Shown piece by piece: positions 43,180 to 52,513 of a stretch of 64,000 nt of DNA. The DNA is taken from assembly GCF_012932915.1 (NCBI RefSeq), contig NZ_VCQU01000010.1, positions 62,001 to 126,000 on the forward strand. Reading direction: 5' to 3'. Made by a program: the position numbers and the translations under genes. The first letter of the stretch is position 1; every line of letters begins with the position of its first letter. The DNA is from Antrihabitans stalactiti. GTDB lineage: Bacteria > Actinomycetota > Actinomycetes > Mycobacteriales > Mycobacteriaceae. The notes under the pieces were generated by a model. The model saw only the letters and a program-made list of their open reading frames with translations, did not search any database and was not told where the DNA came from.

Positions 43180-44640
43180 TCAAGCGCTGACAGCAGAGGC
43201 AGCCAGCGAACGCCGCAGCGACGGCTTGTCGAGCTTGCCGACGGCATTCTTCGGAAGCTCATCGACAACGGTGATGTCAACGGGCAGTTTGTATTTCGAC
43301 AGGTGCTGCCGGGTGTGGGCGAAGATCTCCTCGGCGGTGAGGGTCGCGCCGGAATGCAACGCCACGAACAGGACCGGCTCCTCGCCATAGACCGCGCTGC
43401 TGCGCCCGACAACGGCCGCCTCCGCGATCTCCGGCAATTGGTAGACGACACTCTCGATTTCTTTGGGGTAGATGTTCTCGCCGCCGCGGATGATCATGTT
43501 TTTGGCGCGATCCACCAGCATGAGATAGCCGTCGGGATCGAGGCGGCCGACGTCGCCGGTGTGGAGCCAGCCGTCGACGATCGTCTTAGCGGTCTCGTCC
43601 GGTCGATTCAGGTAGCCGCGCATGACATTCGGGCCTTGGATCAGGACCTCGCCAGCCTCGCCTGCCGGGACCGGTGCACCGTCCGCATCCGCGATACGGA
43701 TCGTCTGGCCCGGTAGTGGGAGACCGACCGTGCCGGCTTTGCGTGGACCTTCGAGCGGGTTGATCGTGCTCGCGCAGGTTCCCTCGGACAGTCCGTAGCC
43801 CTCGACGATCGTGATGCCGTAACGACTTTCGAACTTCTCGAGCAACTCGACGCTGGCCGGTGCGGCGCCGCAGACAGCGAATCGCACTGCGGACGTGTCG
43901 GATGGTACGTCGGCCGGGAGGGCGGCAAGCATCGTGTAGATGGTGGGAACCGCAGAGAAATAGGTTGCTTTGCAACGTTCGACACGATCGAAGAACGTCT
44001 TCGGGCTGAACCGGCCTACGATTGTCGCGCTTCCTCCCACGAGCAACGGCGACAACGTGCTGACGACGATTCCGTTCACGTGGAACAGCGGCAGGACCAA
44101 CAGGCTGCGGTCGGTCGCGGTGAGGCTGAACGCTTCGATCACCATGGCGCACATGGCATTCAGATTCGAATGGTCCAGCATGACGCCCTTCGGGCGACCG
44201 GTCGTGCCGCTCGTGTAGATCAGCAGTGCGAGCGCGTCGTCGGATGGTGCTGCGGCGATGTCGGTGGGCTCGGCAGCGGTGAGCTCGCTCGGCGTGAGCA
44301 CAGTGCCGCCGAAGTCGCCTTCTTGGTCGGTGATGAGCAGCCGCGCTGCGGCGTCCGAACTCTGGTACGCGATCTCGGCGCCGACCAGCGACGGATTGAT
44401 CGGTGTCACTGCCGCGCCCAAACGCCATGCGGCGAAAAGCGATACGACGAGGGAGACGTTGTTGGGCAGCATGACGGCGACCACGTCGCCAGCTGATACG
44501 CCATGGGCGTGGAATGCGCCCGCGGTTCGTCGCACAGCATCGGCGAACTGCGCATTGGTCAGCGCGGCGTCGTCGTCGGCCACGCAGGGTGCGTCGGGAT
44601 TGTGTCGGCTTCGAAAGTCCGGCAGTTCGGAAAGGTGCAT
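43180..44640 (-). CDS. fatty-acid/aryl acyl-CoA ligase (AMP-binding)
   Basis: 486 aa from the ATG ending at 44640. ANL-superfamily core motifs: A3 LLIYTSGTTGRPKGVMLDH (in parts, about 143-161), A5 EGYGLSEGTC (about 293-302), A8 DGWLHTGDVGRLDPDGYLMLVDRAKNMI (in parts, about 363-390) and catalytic K in PKNAVGKLDKPSLR (about 466-479). It activates a carboxylic acid with ATP and CoA. First gene of the DUF3556/FAD-oxidoreductase operon. Acid substrate cannot be told from the sequence. Confidence 0.92.
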   Translation of the reverse strand: MHLSELPDFRSRHNPDAPCVADDDAALTNAQFADAVRRTAGAFHAHGVSAGDVVAVMLPNNVSLVVSLFAAWRLGAAVTPINPSLVGAEIAYQSSDAAARLLITDQEGDFGGTVLTPSELTAAEPTDIAAAPSDDALALLIYTSGTTGRPKGVMLDHSNLNAMCAMVIEAFSLTATDRSLLVLPLFHVNGIVVSTLSPLLVGGSATIVGRFSPKTFFDRVERCKATYFSAVPTIYTMLAALPADVPSDTSAVRFAVCGAAPASVELLEKFESRYGITIVEGYGLSEGTCASTINPLEGPRKAGTVGLPLPGQTIRIADADGAPVPAGEAGEVLIQGPNVMRGYLNRPDETAKTIVDGWLHTGDVGRLDPDGYLMLVDRAKNMIIRGGENIYPKEIESVVYQLPEIAEAAVVGRSSAVYGEEPVLFVALHSGATLTAEEIFAHTRQHLSKYKLPVDITVVDELPKNAVGKLDKPSLRRSLAASAVSA

Positions 44641-44751
44641 AGGTGCGGTCCTGGGCTTGGTGGTCTCGAACGGGACGTGGCAACCGTAGAAATACGTGAC
44701 CGGCACCACACCGTCGCGAACGACAAACTCTGGGCGGACTCTTGGCTCCCC

Positions 44752-44798
44752 GAGACAAAAGCCGAGTTCTGGTCAGCACGGTTGTCTCCGCGAGACAA
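44752..44798. promoter_or_regulatory. 17-bp palindrome and half-site upstream of the acyl-CoA ligase operon
   Basis: TTGTCTC-CGC-GAGACAA (44782-44798) is a perfect inverted repeat, and an extra half-site GAGACAA lies at 44752-44758. The shape is that of TetR-type operators. It lies 112-158 bp upstream of the ligase start and about 140-190 bp upstream of pknK. The rest of the 298-bp gap shows nothing clear, and no TetR gene is adjacent. Confidence 0.6.
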
Positions 44799-44938
44799 AC
44801 ACGACGCCCCGACTCTGGCGCCCGCGACTATTGGCTGCGCTGCGCCACACCCCTAACGTTGTGCAACGGAGCTATCCTCGACTAGAGGCGCTTCCCGACC
44901 CCACGTTCGTTCCCGGCGTCTCAGAATCGAGCCAGGCG

Positions 44939-47900
44939 ATGGCCGAATCCGAACTGTTGCGGACGCAGCGCAGGCGCGCTGTGGACATCGCAACCGAGCT
45001 GAATCTCGACGGCTTCGAGAATGCCGAGGAGGTCGGTCGAGGCGGCTACGGCGTCGTCTTTCGCTGCGACCAGCCCGAACTCGATCGGATCGTCGCCGTC
45101 AAAGTCTTGACGGCGGATCTCGACGCGGAAAGTCTGCAACGTTTCATCCGCGAGCAACGCGCGATGGGCCGACTGTCCGGTCACCCGCACATCGTCCCCG
45201 TCTTCCAGGTCGGGACCACCAACCGCGGGCATCCGTACCTGGTGATGCCGTACCACGCGCGCGGTTCCCTCGAATCCCAGATCAGGGACAGCGGACCGCT
45301 CGGTTGGCGCGAGACGTTGCGGCTCGGCGTGAAACTGGCCGGTGCGCTCGAGGCCGCGCATCGAGCCGGCACCGTCCACCGCGACGTCAAACCGGGCAAC
45401 GTGCTGCTGACCGACTACGGCGAACCGCAGCTGACGGATTTCGGAATCGCCCGGATCGTCGGTGGGTTCGAGACCGGACCCGACGTGCTGACCGGGTCGC
45501 CGGGCTTCACGGCGCCCGAAGTCGTGGACGGTGCGGCGCCGACGGTTGCGTCCGATGTGTACGGTCTCGGCGCGACGTTGTTCTGTGCACTCTCGGGGCA
45601 CGCCGCCTTCGAGCGTCGCAGTGGTGAGCGGGTGGTCGCTCATTTCATGCGAGTCGCGGCCCACCCAGTGCCGGACCTACGGGCGGCTGGCCTGCCCGCC
45701 TCCGTGTGTGCGCTGATCGAGCGTGCGATGTCGGTCCAGCCGGCGGACCGACCCGAGACGGCCGCAGCCTTCGGTCGCGAGCTCGCCGCAGCCCAACGCG
45801 ACAGCGGTGTGCCGGTCGACGAAATGGCGCTTCCGACCGAGTCGGACTCGCAATTGGGCGCACTGGGGCCGTCGCCCACCGCCACCCCGCAGCGACGAAC
45901 GACGGCACCGCCGACGCCGACGACGAAGTATCAACCGCCGACTCGGACCCGCTCGTTGGTCGCGCGCACGCGCCTGCTGGACCTGTTGCGCGCCGAACGA
46001 TTCAAGCGGCTGACGTTGATGCATGCACCAAGCGGTTTCGGCAAAACGACGCTCGCGGCGCAGTGGCGAGACGAACTGACGAGCGGCGGCGTCGAGGTCG
46101 TGTGGCTCACCGTCGATGAGGACGACAGCAATCTGGTGTGGTTCCTCGAGCATCTGATCGAGGCGATCCGCAATCTACGTCCCGAACTGGCCGACGAGCT
46201 CGAGCAGGTGCTCGACGCCGAACCCGACGATCCCGCTCGGTATGTGCTGACCGCGCTGATCAACGACCTACACGCCCGCGACGACCGCATCGTCATCGTG
46301 CTCGACGACTGGCACTACGTGCGGGACGAATCCACCAGAGCTGCGCTGCGATATCTGCTGGACCACGGGTGTCATCACCTGCCTATCGTCGTGACGAGCA
46401 CGACGAACTCTGGACTTTCGCTGAGTCGTTTGCGAATCAGTGCCGACATCATCGATATCGACGCTGATGCAATGCGTTTCGATCGAAGCGAGGCGCGGGC
46501 ACTGCTGGTCGATATCGGCGGGCTGGGGCTATCGGATTCCAGCGTGGCGGCATTGAACGACGCGACCGACGGCTGGGTCGCGGGACTACAGCTGGCGACC
46601 CTGTCGCTGCGAGCTGGCGAGGATCCCGCGCAGCTGGTCGACCGCGTATCGGGCCATGCCGATGTGGGGGAGTTCCTCGCAGAGAACGTCATCGACACGC
46701 TCGAGCCGAACTTGCTCGAGTTCCTGCTTGCGACTTCGATCACGCCACGGATCTGCGCTGAACTCGCTGCTGAGCTTGCCGACGTGGATCGCGGCCAGGC
46801 GCTTCTCGACGAGATCGAAAGTCGGGGTCTGTTTCTGCACAAGATCGACGGCAGTCGCGAGTGGTTTCGGTATCACGCCCTGTTCGCCGACTATTTGCGC
46901 CGACGACTCGAACGCGATCGACCCGAGTTGGTGGAGGGGCTGCACTACCGGGCATCGGCATGGTTTGCGGCTCACCACCAGCTGAACGAGGCAGTCGATC
47001 ACGCGCTCGCCGCAGGCAATCCTGACCGGGCAGTCGATCTCGTCGAGCAGGACGAGGCCTACCTGCTCGAGCGTTCGCAATTGACCGCTCTGCACGCCGT
47101 CCTTGCGAAGCTGCCCGCGCGGTTGATTGCCTCGCGTCCGCGTATTCAGTTGTTGCTCGCCTGGGTGAATGTCCTGCTGCAGCGCCCGGCTCCGATGCAC
47201 GCGGCGTTGAACAGGTTCGTGATTGCGCTGGACAAAGCGGTTCTCACCGACGCCGAGCACGCGGACCTACGCGCGGAGGGCAACGTCGTCGAGGCGGTCG
47301 CCGAGGCGTTCGCCGATCGCAGCGACCGACTGGACGAACTGCTTCACGACGCACTGGAACGGCCGAATTCCTTCACTCCCAGGGTGGCCGGTGCGGCAGG
47401 AAATATCGCATCGTTCGCCGCCTTTGCCCGGTTCGACTTCGAATCCGCCCGCCGTTGGCCAGCGTGGGCGACGCCGTACAACGAACTGATGGGTCCGTTC
47501 GCCACCATTTACAGTCACTGTTTCGCCGGCCTCGCCGCCCGCGAACAACTCGACCTGCCGGCGGCCGTCTACGCCTACCGCGAGGCGCTGGACCTGTCGG
47601 TCGCCACCGTCGGACCCCACTCGCATGCCGCGCGGCTCGCAGCCGGTGTGCTCGCCGAAGTGCTGTATTGGAAAGGGGAGTTAGCCGAGGCGTCGGTGCT
47701 GGCGGAGGAAAGCTACGAGCTCGGCTCCGAGGGCGGCGGTGGCGTCGATTTCATGATCGCTCGGTACGCGACCGGAGCGCGAGTGAAGGCCGCGCAAGGC
47801 GATCGCGACACCGCTGCGAAGCGGCTTGCCGACGGCATGGCCGTTGCGCGCCGCCTCGACTTGCCCCGCCTGTATGCCCGCCTGCTCAACGAGCTCATTG

Positions 47901-48271
47901 CACTGGGTTTCGAGGTCCCCGCGCGGGACGAAGAACGCCTGCGCGGATCCCGAACGCTTGTGCACGACAACGGAATCGACACGATCGTTGCGGAGACCGA
48001 CGAAGACTCGGCAATCCGGCTGCTCCTCGCAAGCCGGGAACCGGATCGACTTCGGCAGGCGTGCGACCGGGCGCGAACCTTGGCCGATGGCATCGACAGT
48101 TCACGTAGGCCGTTGGCAGCGTTGCGCGCGAGGCTGTTGCTTGCTGCCGCACTCTCGGCCGCCGACCGTAGCGGCGAAGCGGAGTCCGAACTCGCTCCTG
48201 CCGCTGCGCTCTGTGCAGAACTCGGGCTGACCCGTCTGCTGTTCGATGCCACCGCTGGCTCGCGGGGTTGA
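44939..48271 (+). CDS. pknK: serine/threonine protein kinase with MalT-type ATPase domain (PknK)
   Basis: 1110 aa from ATG 44939, the same length as I recall for M. tuberculosis PknK, which supports this start over the longer open frame. Kinase domain: glycine loop GRGGYGVVF, K55, HRD at 147-149, DFG at 167-169. Then a linker rich in Thr/Pro (310-335), a P-loop APSGFGKTT (363-371) of the MalT/NB-ARC regulator type, VLDDWH Walker B, and alpha-helical repeats to the end. Unlike MalT/LuxR regulators it has no C-terminal LuxR HTH. PknK slows translation and growth adaptation in M. tuberculosis; cytosolic. It ends 3 bp before the convergent PucR gene. Confidence 0.95.
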   Translation: MAESELLRTQRRRAVDIATELNLDGFENAEEVGRGGYGVVFRCDQPELDRIVAVKVLTADLDAESLQRFIREQRAMGRLSGHPHIVPVFQVGTTNRGHPYLVMPYHARGSLESQIRDSGPLGWRETLRLGVKLAGALEAAHRAGTVHRDVKPGNVLLTDYGEPQLTDFGIARIVGGFETGPDVLTGSPGFTAPEVVDGAAPTVASDVYGLGATLFCALSGHAAFERRSGERVVAHFMRVAAHPVPDLRAAGLPASVCALIERAMSVQPADRPETAAAFGRELAAAQRDSGVPVDEMALPTESDSQLGALGPSPTATPQRRTTAPPTPTTKYQPPTRTRSLVARTRLLDLLRAERFKRLTLMHAPSGFGKTTLAAQWRDELTSGGVEVVWLTVDEDDSNLVWFLEHLIEAIRNLRPELADELEQVLDAEPDDPARYVLTALINDLHARDDRIVIVLDDWHYVRDESTRAALRYLLDHGCHHLPIVVTSTTNSGLSLSRLRISADIIDIDADAMRFDRSEARALLVDIGGLGLSDSSVAALNDATDGWVAGLQLATLSLRAGEDPAQLVDRVSGHADVGEFLAENVIDTLEPNLLEFLLATSITPRICAELAAELADVDRGQALLDEIESRGLFLHKIDGSREWFRYHALFADYLRRRLERDRPELVEGLHYRASAWFAAHHQLNEAVDHALAAGNPDRAVDLVEQDEAYLLERSQLTALHAVLAKLPARLIASRPRIQLLLAWVNVLLQRPAPMHAALNRFVIALDKAVLTDAEHADLRAEGNVVEAVAEAFADRSDRLDELLHDALERPNSFTPRVAGAAGNIASFAAFARFDFESARRWPAWATPYNELMGPFATIYSHCFAGLAAREQLDLPAAVYAYREALDLSVATVGPHSHAARLAAGVLAEVLYWKGELAEASVLAEESYELGSEGGGGVDFMIARYATGARVKAAQGDRDTAAKRLADGMAVARRLDLPRLYARLLNELIALGFEVPARDEERLRGSRTLVHDNGIDTIVAETDEDSAIRLLLASREPDRLRQACDRARTLADGIDSSRRPLAALRARLLLAAALSAADRSGEAESELAPAAALCAELGLTRLLFDATAGSRG

Positions 48272-48274
48272 CGG

Positions 48275-49570
48275 TCACGCGCGGTTGCGCGGAAGCACCG
48301 CAGATCCGAACCAGAAGCAGACGAGCAACGCCAGTTCGACCTCGAGTCGGTCGTCGTCGATCGGGCGCCCGCGCCGGACGACCGCCCTGCCAACTCTGTA
48401 CTTGACCGAGTTGGAGTGCAGGTCGAGTTCCGGCGCAGCCGCCACGTAGCTGGAACCGGTGCGGAGAAACACTCGCAACGTTTCCCGCAGGCGAGCGTCG
48501 TTCGGGCTGTCCGTCGCCAGCGGACCGAGCACCTTGGCTACCCAGTCGCGAGCTGCCGGGATGTTGCCGCCGAGCAGCGCGGCGATCGACAGTCCGGGGT
48601 CAGTCGCCGCAACCACCGTTGCAGGCGCCGCGCCGCGAGCCATAGCCACCGCGCGGGCTTGTAGAGATTGGGTATGGGACAGCCGGAAGCCGTCGACGTC
48701 GGCGCCGACCCCGCCGACCCCGAGGCTCGGCGTATCCGGACGACCAGCAACGAAATCGCGGACCTTCGCGGTGACACCGACCGGCTCGGACTTGTACGGC
48801 AACCATGCCCAGCCGCTCGTCTGGTCGGCCGCGACGAACAGCGGGCTCGCGTCGCAACGCACAGCAGTGCCGAGATCGCGGACGAACCGTTGCAGCCGGG
48901 ACAATTCGTCGTTGTCCGCTTCGCTGTCCGGATACCACATGACCAGGGCAACGTGGTGCCACCGCAGTGGATAGCGGATTGCCGCGATCGCGGTGTCGAC
49001 GTCGATCGTGCGGCCGGCGAGGACTTGCCGAACGCGCAAGGCGCGCAGGCTGTTCTGGCTCTCCAACCAACGCTCGCGCTCCTCCTCGTACACCGCGACG
49101 ACTTGCTGGGAGATCCAGTCGATGTAGGCGAACAGCACAGTCGTGACGGATTCGATGACCGAGACTCGCGTCATCGCTTCCATTTCGATGCTGTGCAATT
49201 CGTCGAAGACCAATTCGGTCAGCCGACGCTGGCCGAGCCGGTAGGCCCGCACGAGCGCGATCACCGGCACGCCGTGCTGGGCGAGGCGGCGCGCGTACTC
49301 GAGCGCGGCGGCTGGGGGAGTGATCCGCTCGACGGCGATATCGTGCCGCAGTGCGTGCAGAATCGTGTCGACGTTTCCCTCGACACTGGCGCCGAGCAGC
49401 TCGATGGTGCGGGCGTCGCCGCGCAACTCCGGGATCTGCTCCTCGAGCGTGACCCGGACGATCGAACTGACCTCCATCACGCGGTCGTTCAGCCGAGCGG
49501 CGATCAGGGCGACGTAGCCTTCCGCGCCGCTGGCGTGACGTGGGTTCGGCTCATCCAGGCTTTTCGTCAC
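48275..49570 (-). CDS. PucR family helix-turn-helix regulator
   Basis: 431 aa. N-terminal RsbR-like/GGDEF-like sensor region (about 20-190: VPVIALVRAYRLGQRRLTELVF, in parts) and the C-terminal PucR HTH (about 355-415: LRETLRVFLRTGSSYVAAAPELDLHSNSVKYRVGRA in parts). Ligand unknown. It is convergent with pknK and separated from it by 3 bp, so their 3' ends would overlap in mRNA. Confidence 0.88.
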   Translation of the reverse strand: MTKSLDEPNPRHASGAEGYVALIAARLNDRVMEVSSIVRVTLEEQIPELRGDARTIELLGASVEGNVDTILHALRHDIAVERITPPAAALEYARRLAQHGVPVIALVRAYRLGQRRLTELVFDELHSIEMEAMTRVSVIESVTTVLFAYIDWISQQVVAVYEEERERWLESQNSLRALRVRQVLAGRTIDVDTAIAAIRYPLRWHHVALVMWYPDSEADNDELSRLQRFVRDLGTAVRCDASPLFVAADQTSGWAWLPYKSEPVGVTAKVRDFVAGRPDTPSLGVGGVGADVDGFRLSHTQSLQARAVAMARGAAPATVVAATDPGLSIAALLGGNIPAARDWVAKVLGPLATDSPNDARLRETLRVFLRTGSSYVAAAPELDLHSNSVKYRVGRAVVRRGRPIDDDRLEVELALLVCFWFGSAVLPRNRA

Positions 49571-49665
49571 CCCATGACGTTAGAACCCGGGCGCGCTCGG
49601 TGGGTCCACTTCGTGCGACGAATTTGTGTTCTGAAGACAACCCCGCCGAGTGCGCCGATCTCGAG

Positions 49666-51480
49666 CTATTGGCTGCGCAGTTCGAGCACACGGTCCGCGT
49701 CGGTGACGAGCACGCTGCCAGAGGCGGTCAGCGCAACCAGTTTTGGATTGAGGAGACCGGAAAACGGTACTGTCGTCTGCACATTCGATCCGGCCGCCAG
49801 TTTCAGCACTCGCAGATTGCGGTTGTCTGTCAGGTACACGTCGCCGGTGTTGTCGACAGCCACGCCGACGGGTGATGACAGGCCTGTGAAGGCGAGTTCG
49901 GTCTGGCTGTCCGATCCGGCAGTCAACTGCAGAACACGGTTGTTTCCGTTGTCGACGACGTAGACGTCCCCGGCCGCCGACACTGCGACTCCGGCGGGTT
50001 GGCTCAGTGCGCGAAACGGTAGTTCGGTCTGCGTCGCCGACTTCGCCGACAGTACGACCACACGACCACCGCGCTCCTCCGTCACGTACACATCGCCGGT
50101 CGAATTCACCGCCACGAAAATAGGGAAGGTGAGACCGGTGAAGGGAATTTCGGTCTGCGTGGACGAGCCTGCGGGCAGCCGCAACACTCGGTTGTTGTAG
50201 GTATCCGTCACGAAGACGTCGCCGCTCGAGTTCACCGCAACCGCCCACGGGTGGTTCAAGCCGGAGAAGGGCAGCTCGGTCTGCGTCGACGAGCCTGCCG
50301 CGAGTCGAAGCACCCTGTTGTTGCTGGTGTCGGCGACGAATACATCTCCGTTGGTGTGCACCGCCACACCGCCGGGGTCTTTGAGACCGGCAAACGGCAC
50401 GACGACCTGTGTCGGTGCAGTCGCGGTAGTGTCGTTCTCCGGCAACACTTTCCAGAGAATTGCTCCGACGCCCACGACGGCGACCAGAACGAGCGCGACG
50501 AGCAGGATCAGCTTTCGTCGCCGCGGATTTTCCGCGCGTGCAGTGGGTGCGGGCGGCGCGGTCCACGGCGGTTGGTCACCGCGGAAGATCGTGTGTACCT
50601 CTGATATTCGACGCGTCGGTTGTTGTGGTTGCGCTGGGCTCTCGAGAGCGGCGCGCGCGGCGCGGGCAAGGTCGCCGGCAGTGCGATAGCGGTGGTCGGG
50701 GTTCTTCGCCATGCCCCGTGCGATGACTTCGTCGAAGGCAGTGGGAATGCCCGGCCTGAGCTGACTGGGATTGGGTGGTAGTTCGCCCAGGTGACCCGCG
50801 ATCTGCCGTTCGACGCTGTTGCCTGGGAATGGGTGTGTGCCCGTAAGACATTCATGCAAGACGCAGGTGAGGGCGTAGATGTCCGCGCGAGCGTCGACCA
50901 CTCCTGCGGTGAGGCGTTCCGGCGCCATGTAGGCGAACGTGCCGACCGCTGCACCGGTGGCCGTGAGCGACGTGCTGCCGAGAGCGTGTGCGATTCCGAA
51001 GTCGATGAGGTAGGCAAAATGTTTGTCGGTGAGCAGGATGTTGGATGGTTTGACATCGCGGTGAATCAGACCTGCGGTGTGTGCGGCGTCGAGCGCGGCG
51101 CCGATTTGTTCGATGATGGCGACGGCCAACGCCGGTTCGAGGGCGCCGCCCTTCGTGAGCATTGTGGCGAGGTCAGTGCCTTTGATCAGCTGCATCGCCA
51201 GATAGAGGCGCCCGCCGATTTCGCCGAAATCGTAGATGGGAACGATATGGGGGTCGGTGACTCCGGCCGCGGAATATGCCTCACGCTCGAATCGTCGACG
51301 GAAATCCGGATCGTTGGCGGCGTGTTCGGGAAGAACCTTGAACGCAACGTCTCGACGAGTGGCGGTGTCGTACGCCTGGTACACCTGTCCCATCCCGCCT
51401 CGGCCGAGCAAGTCGCGGAGTAGGTAGCGGCCGAATTGCATCTCCTGCATCCGATGGCCGAACGGGCTTCCCTCGTCCAC
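49666..51480 (-). CDS. pknD: transmembrane serine/threonine kinase with NHL propeller sensor (PknD-like)
   Basis: 604 aa from the GTG ending at 51480, chosen for GGAG nine bases upstream; ATG 51450 is an alternative. Kinase domain: GRGGMGQVYQAY, K48, HRDVKPSN (D142), DFG (160-162). One membrane helix (about 323-345, LILLVALVLVAVVGVGAIL). Outside, six near-identical blades of about 42 residues (each G-L-X-X-P-X-X-V-A-V ... G-D-V-X-V-T-D ... NRVLRL) make a six-bladed propeller, as in M. tuberculosis PknD. It reads an external signal and phosphorylates cytosolic targets. Divergent from the GAF-ANTAR gene. Confidence 0.92.
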   Translation of the reverse strand: MDEGSPFGHRMQEMQFGRYLLRDLLGRGGMGQVYQAYDTATRRDVAFKVLPEHAANDPDFRRRFEREAYSAAGVTDPHIVPIYDFGEIGGRLYLAMQLIKGTDLATMLTKGGALEPALAVAIIEQIGAALDAAHTAGLIHRDVKPSNILLTDKHFAYLIDFGIAHALGSTSLTATGAAVGTFAYMAPERLTAGVVDARADIYALTCVLHECLTGTHPFPGNSVERQIAGHLGELPPNPSQLRPGIPTAFDEVIARGMAKNPDHRYRTAGDLARAARAALESPAQPQQPTRRISEVHTIFRGDQPPWTAPPAPTARAENPRRRKLILLVALVLVAVVGVGAILWKVLPENDTTATAPTQVVVPFAGLKDPGGVAVHTNGDVFVADTSNNRVLRLAAGSSTQTELPFSGLNHPWAVAVNSSGDVFVTDTYNNRVLRLPAGSSTQTEIPFTGLTFPIFVAVNSTGDVYVTEERGGRVVVLSAKSATQTELPFRALSQPAGVAVSAAGDVYVVDNGNNRVLQLTAGSDSQTELAFTGLSSPVGVAVDNTGDVYLTDNRNLRVLKLAAGSNVQTTVPFSGLLNPKLVALTASGSVLVTDADRVLELRSQ

Positions 51481-51636
51481 TGCAAGTGTCTCCGTCCAAC
51501 CAGGTCGCCACTCCACTGCGGAGCTTAGTCCGCGCGAACGCAATAGTTTGAGGAACGAGGCGCACCACGGCGTGGATCGGCGGGGGAGTTCGCGCGATAA
51601 TGCACGGGCGATCGTTCGATCGGGCAGGGTACGGAC

Positions 51637-52377
51637 ATGAGCGAGGTCGAAATTTCAGAGCCCGACTATCACGGTGTGCTCCGGACAGCGATGTCGGAGC
51701 TACTGGCCTCGTTCGTCGAGCCTGCGCCGATCGAGGAAACGCTGACCAAGGTGACTGGTGCAGCGGTCGAACTCATCGATGGCGTCGACTTCGCAGACGT
51801 ACTCATGATCACCGACGGGCAATTTCAATCGCTGGCGCCTACCTCCAACGTTGCGACACAACTCGACGACGCTCAGAAACGCTTCCAGCAGGGTCCGTGC
51901 CTCGACGCCGCGCTGGCGGATCCGGTGATCCGCTGCCCTGATTTGGCGACCGATACGCGGTGGCCGCAGTTTGCTGCAGCGGCTGTCGACGCGGGCGTGC
52001 AACGGATGATGTCGTTCCAGCTGTACAACCATCAATCGGGCACCGGCGCATTGAACTTGTTCAGCCGCTCTGCTGGAAAATTCGGCGCTGAATCCGAGGC
52101 GATCGCAGCGATGCTGGCCACGCACGCCTCGGTCGCGCTGATCGCCGCCAACCGCCAGAGACAGTTCCATTCAGCACTGGCCGGTCGCGACGTCATCGGC
52201 CAGGCGAAAGGAATGTTGATGGAGCGGTTCGGAATCGATGCCGTGCGCGCATTCGAATTGCTGACCAAACTGTCGCAGGACAGCAACACGCCGGTCAGCG
52301 CCATCGCACGCCGCATCGTCGATGGTGGTTCCGAGACTGCCCCCGCACGCGGCAACACCTCGTCATCGAGCAGGTAA
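51637..52377 (+). CDS. GAF and ANTAR domain protein, RNA-binding antiterminator type
   Basis: 246 aa. GAF domain (about 20-165: FADVLMITDGQFQSLAPTS; GPCLDAALADPVI) and a C-terminal ANTAR domain (about 175-230: RDVIGQAKGMLMERFGIDAVRAFELLTKLSQ in parts). ANTAR proteins bind paired RNA hairpins and prevent transcription termination. In actinobacteria GAF-ANTAR proteins regulate lipid and redox genes. It starts 156 bp from the divergent PknD-like kinase gene. Confidence 0.92.
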   Translation: MSEVEISEPDYHGVLRTAMSELLASFVEPAPIEETLTKVTGAAVELIDGVDFADVLMITDGQFQSLAPTSNVATQLDDAQKRFQQGPCLDAALADPVIRCPDLATDTRWPQFAAAAVDAGVQRMMSFQLYNHQSGTGALNLFSRSAGKFGAESEAIAAMLATHASVALIAANRQRQFHSALAGRDVIGQAKGMLMERFGIDAVRAFELLTKLSQDSNTPVSAIARRIVDGGSETAPARGNTSSSSR

Positions 52378-52513
52378 GCGCGGGCGTGGGGTCCGATTCC
52401 CGCCAGTGCGTGGACCGCTACCTGATCGCGTTCGCGGTGCTGCTGATCCACAACGAAACCCTGCTGATCGCCCTGCTCTCTGCGGCGGCCGCACACCGCG
52501 CCACCGGCTCGGC

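Noticed and set aside
41331-43190. 619-codon plus-strand frame opposite the DUF3556 gene
   Set aside because: Highly charged, repetitive composition without motifs; the opposite strand gives a coherent membrane protein.
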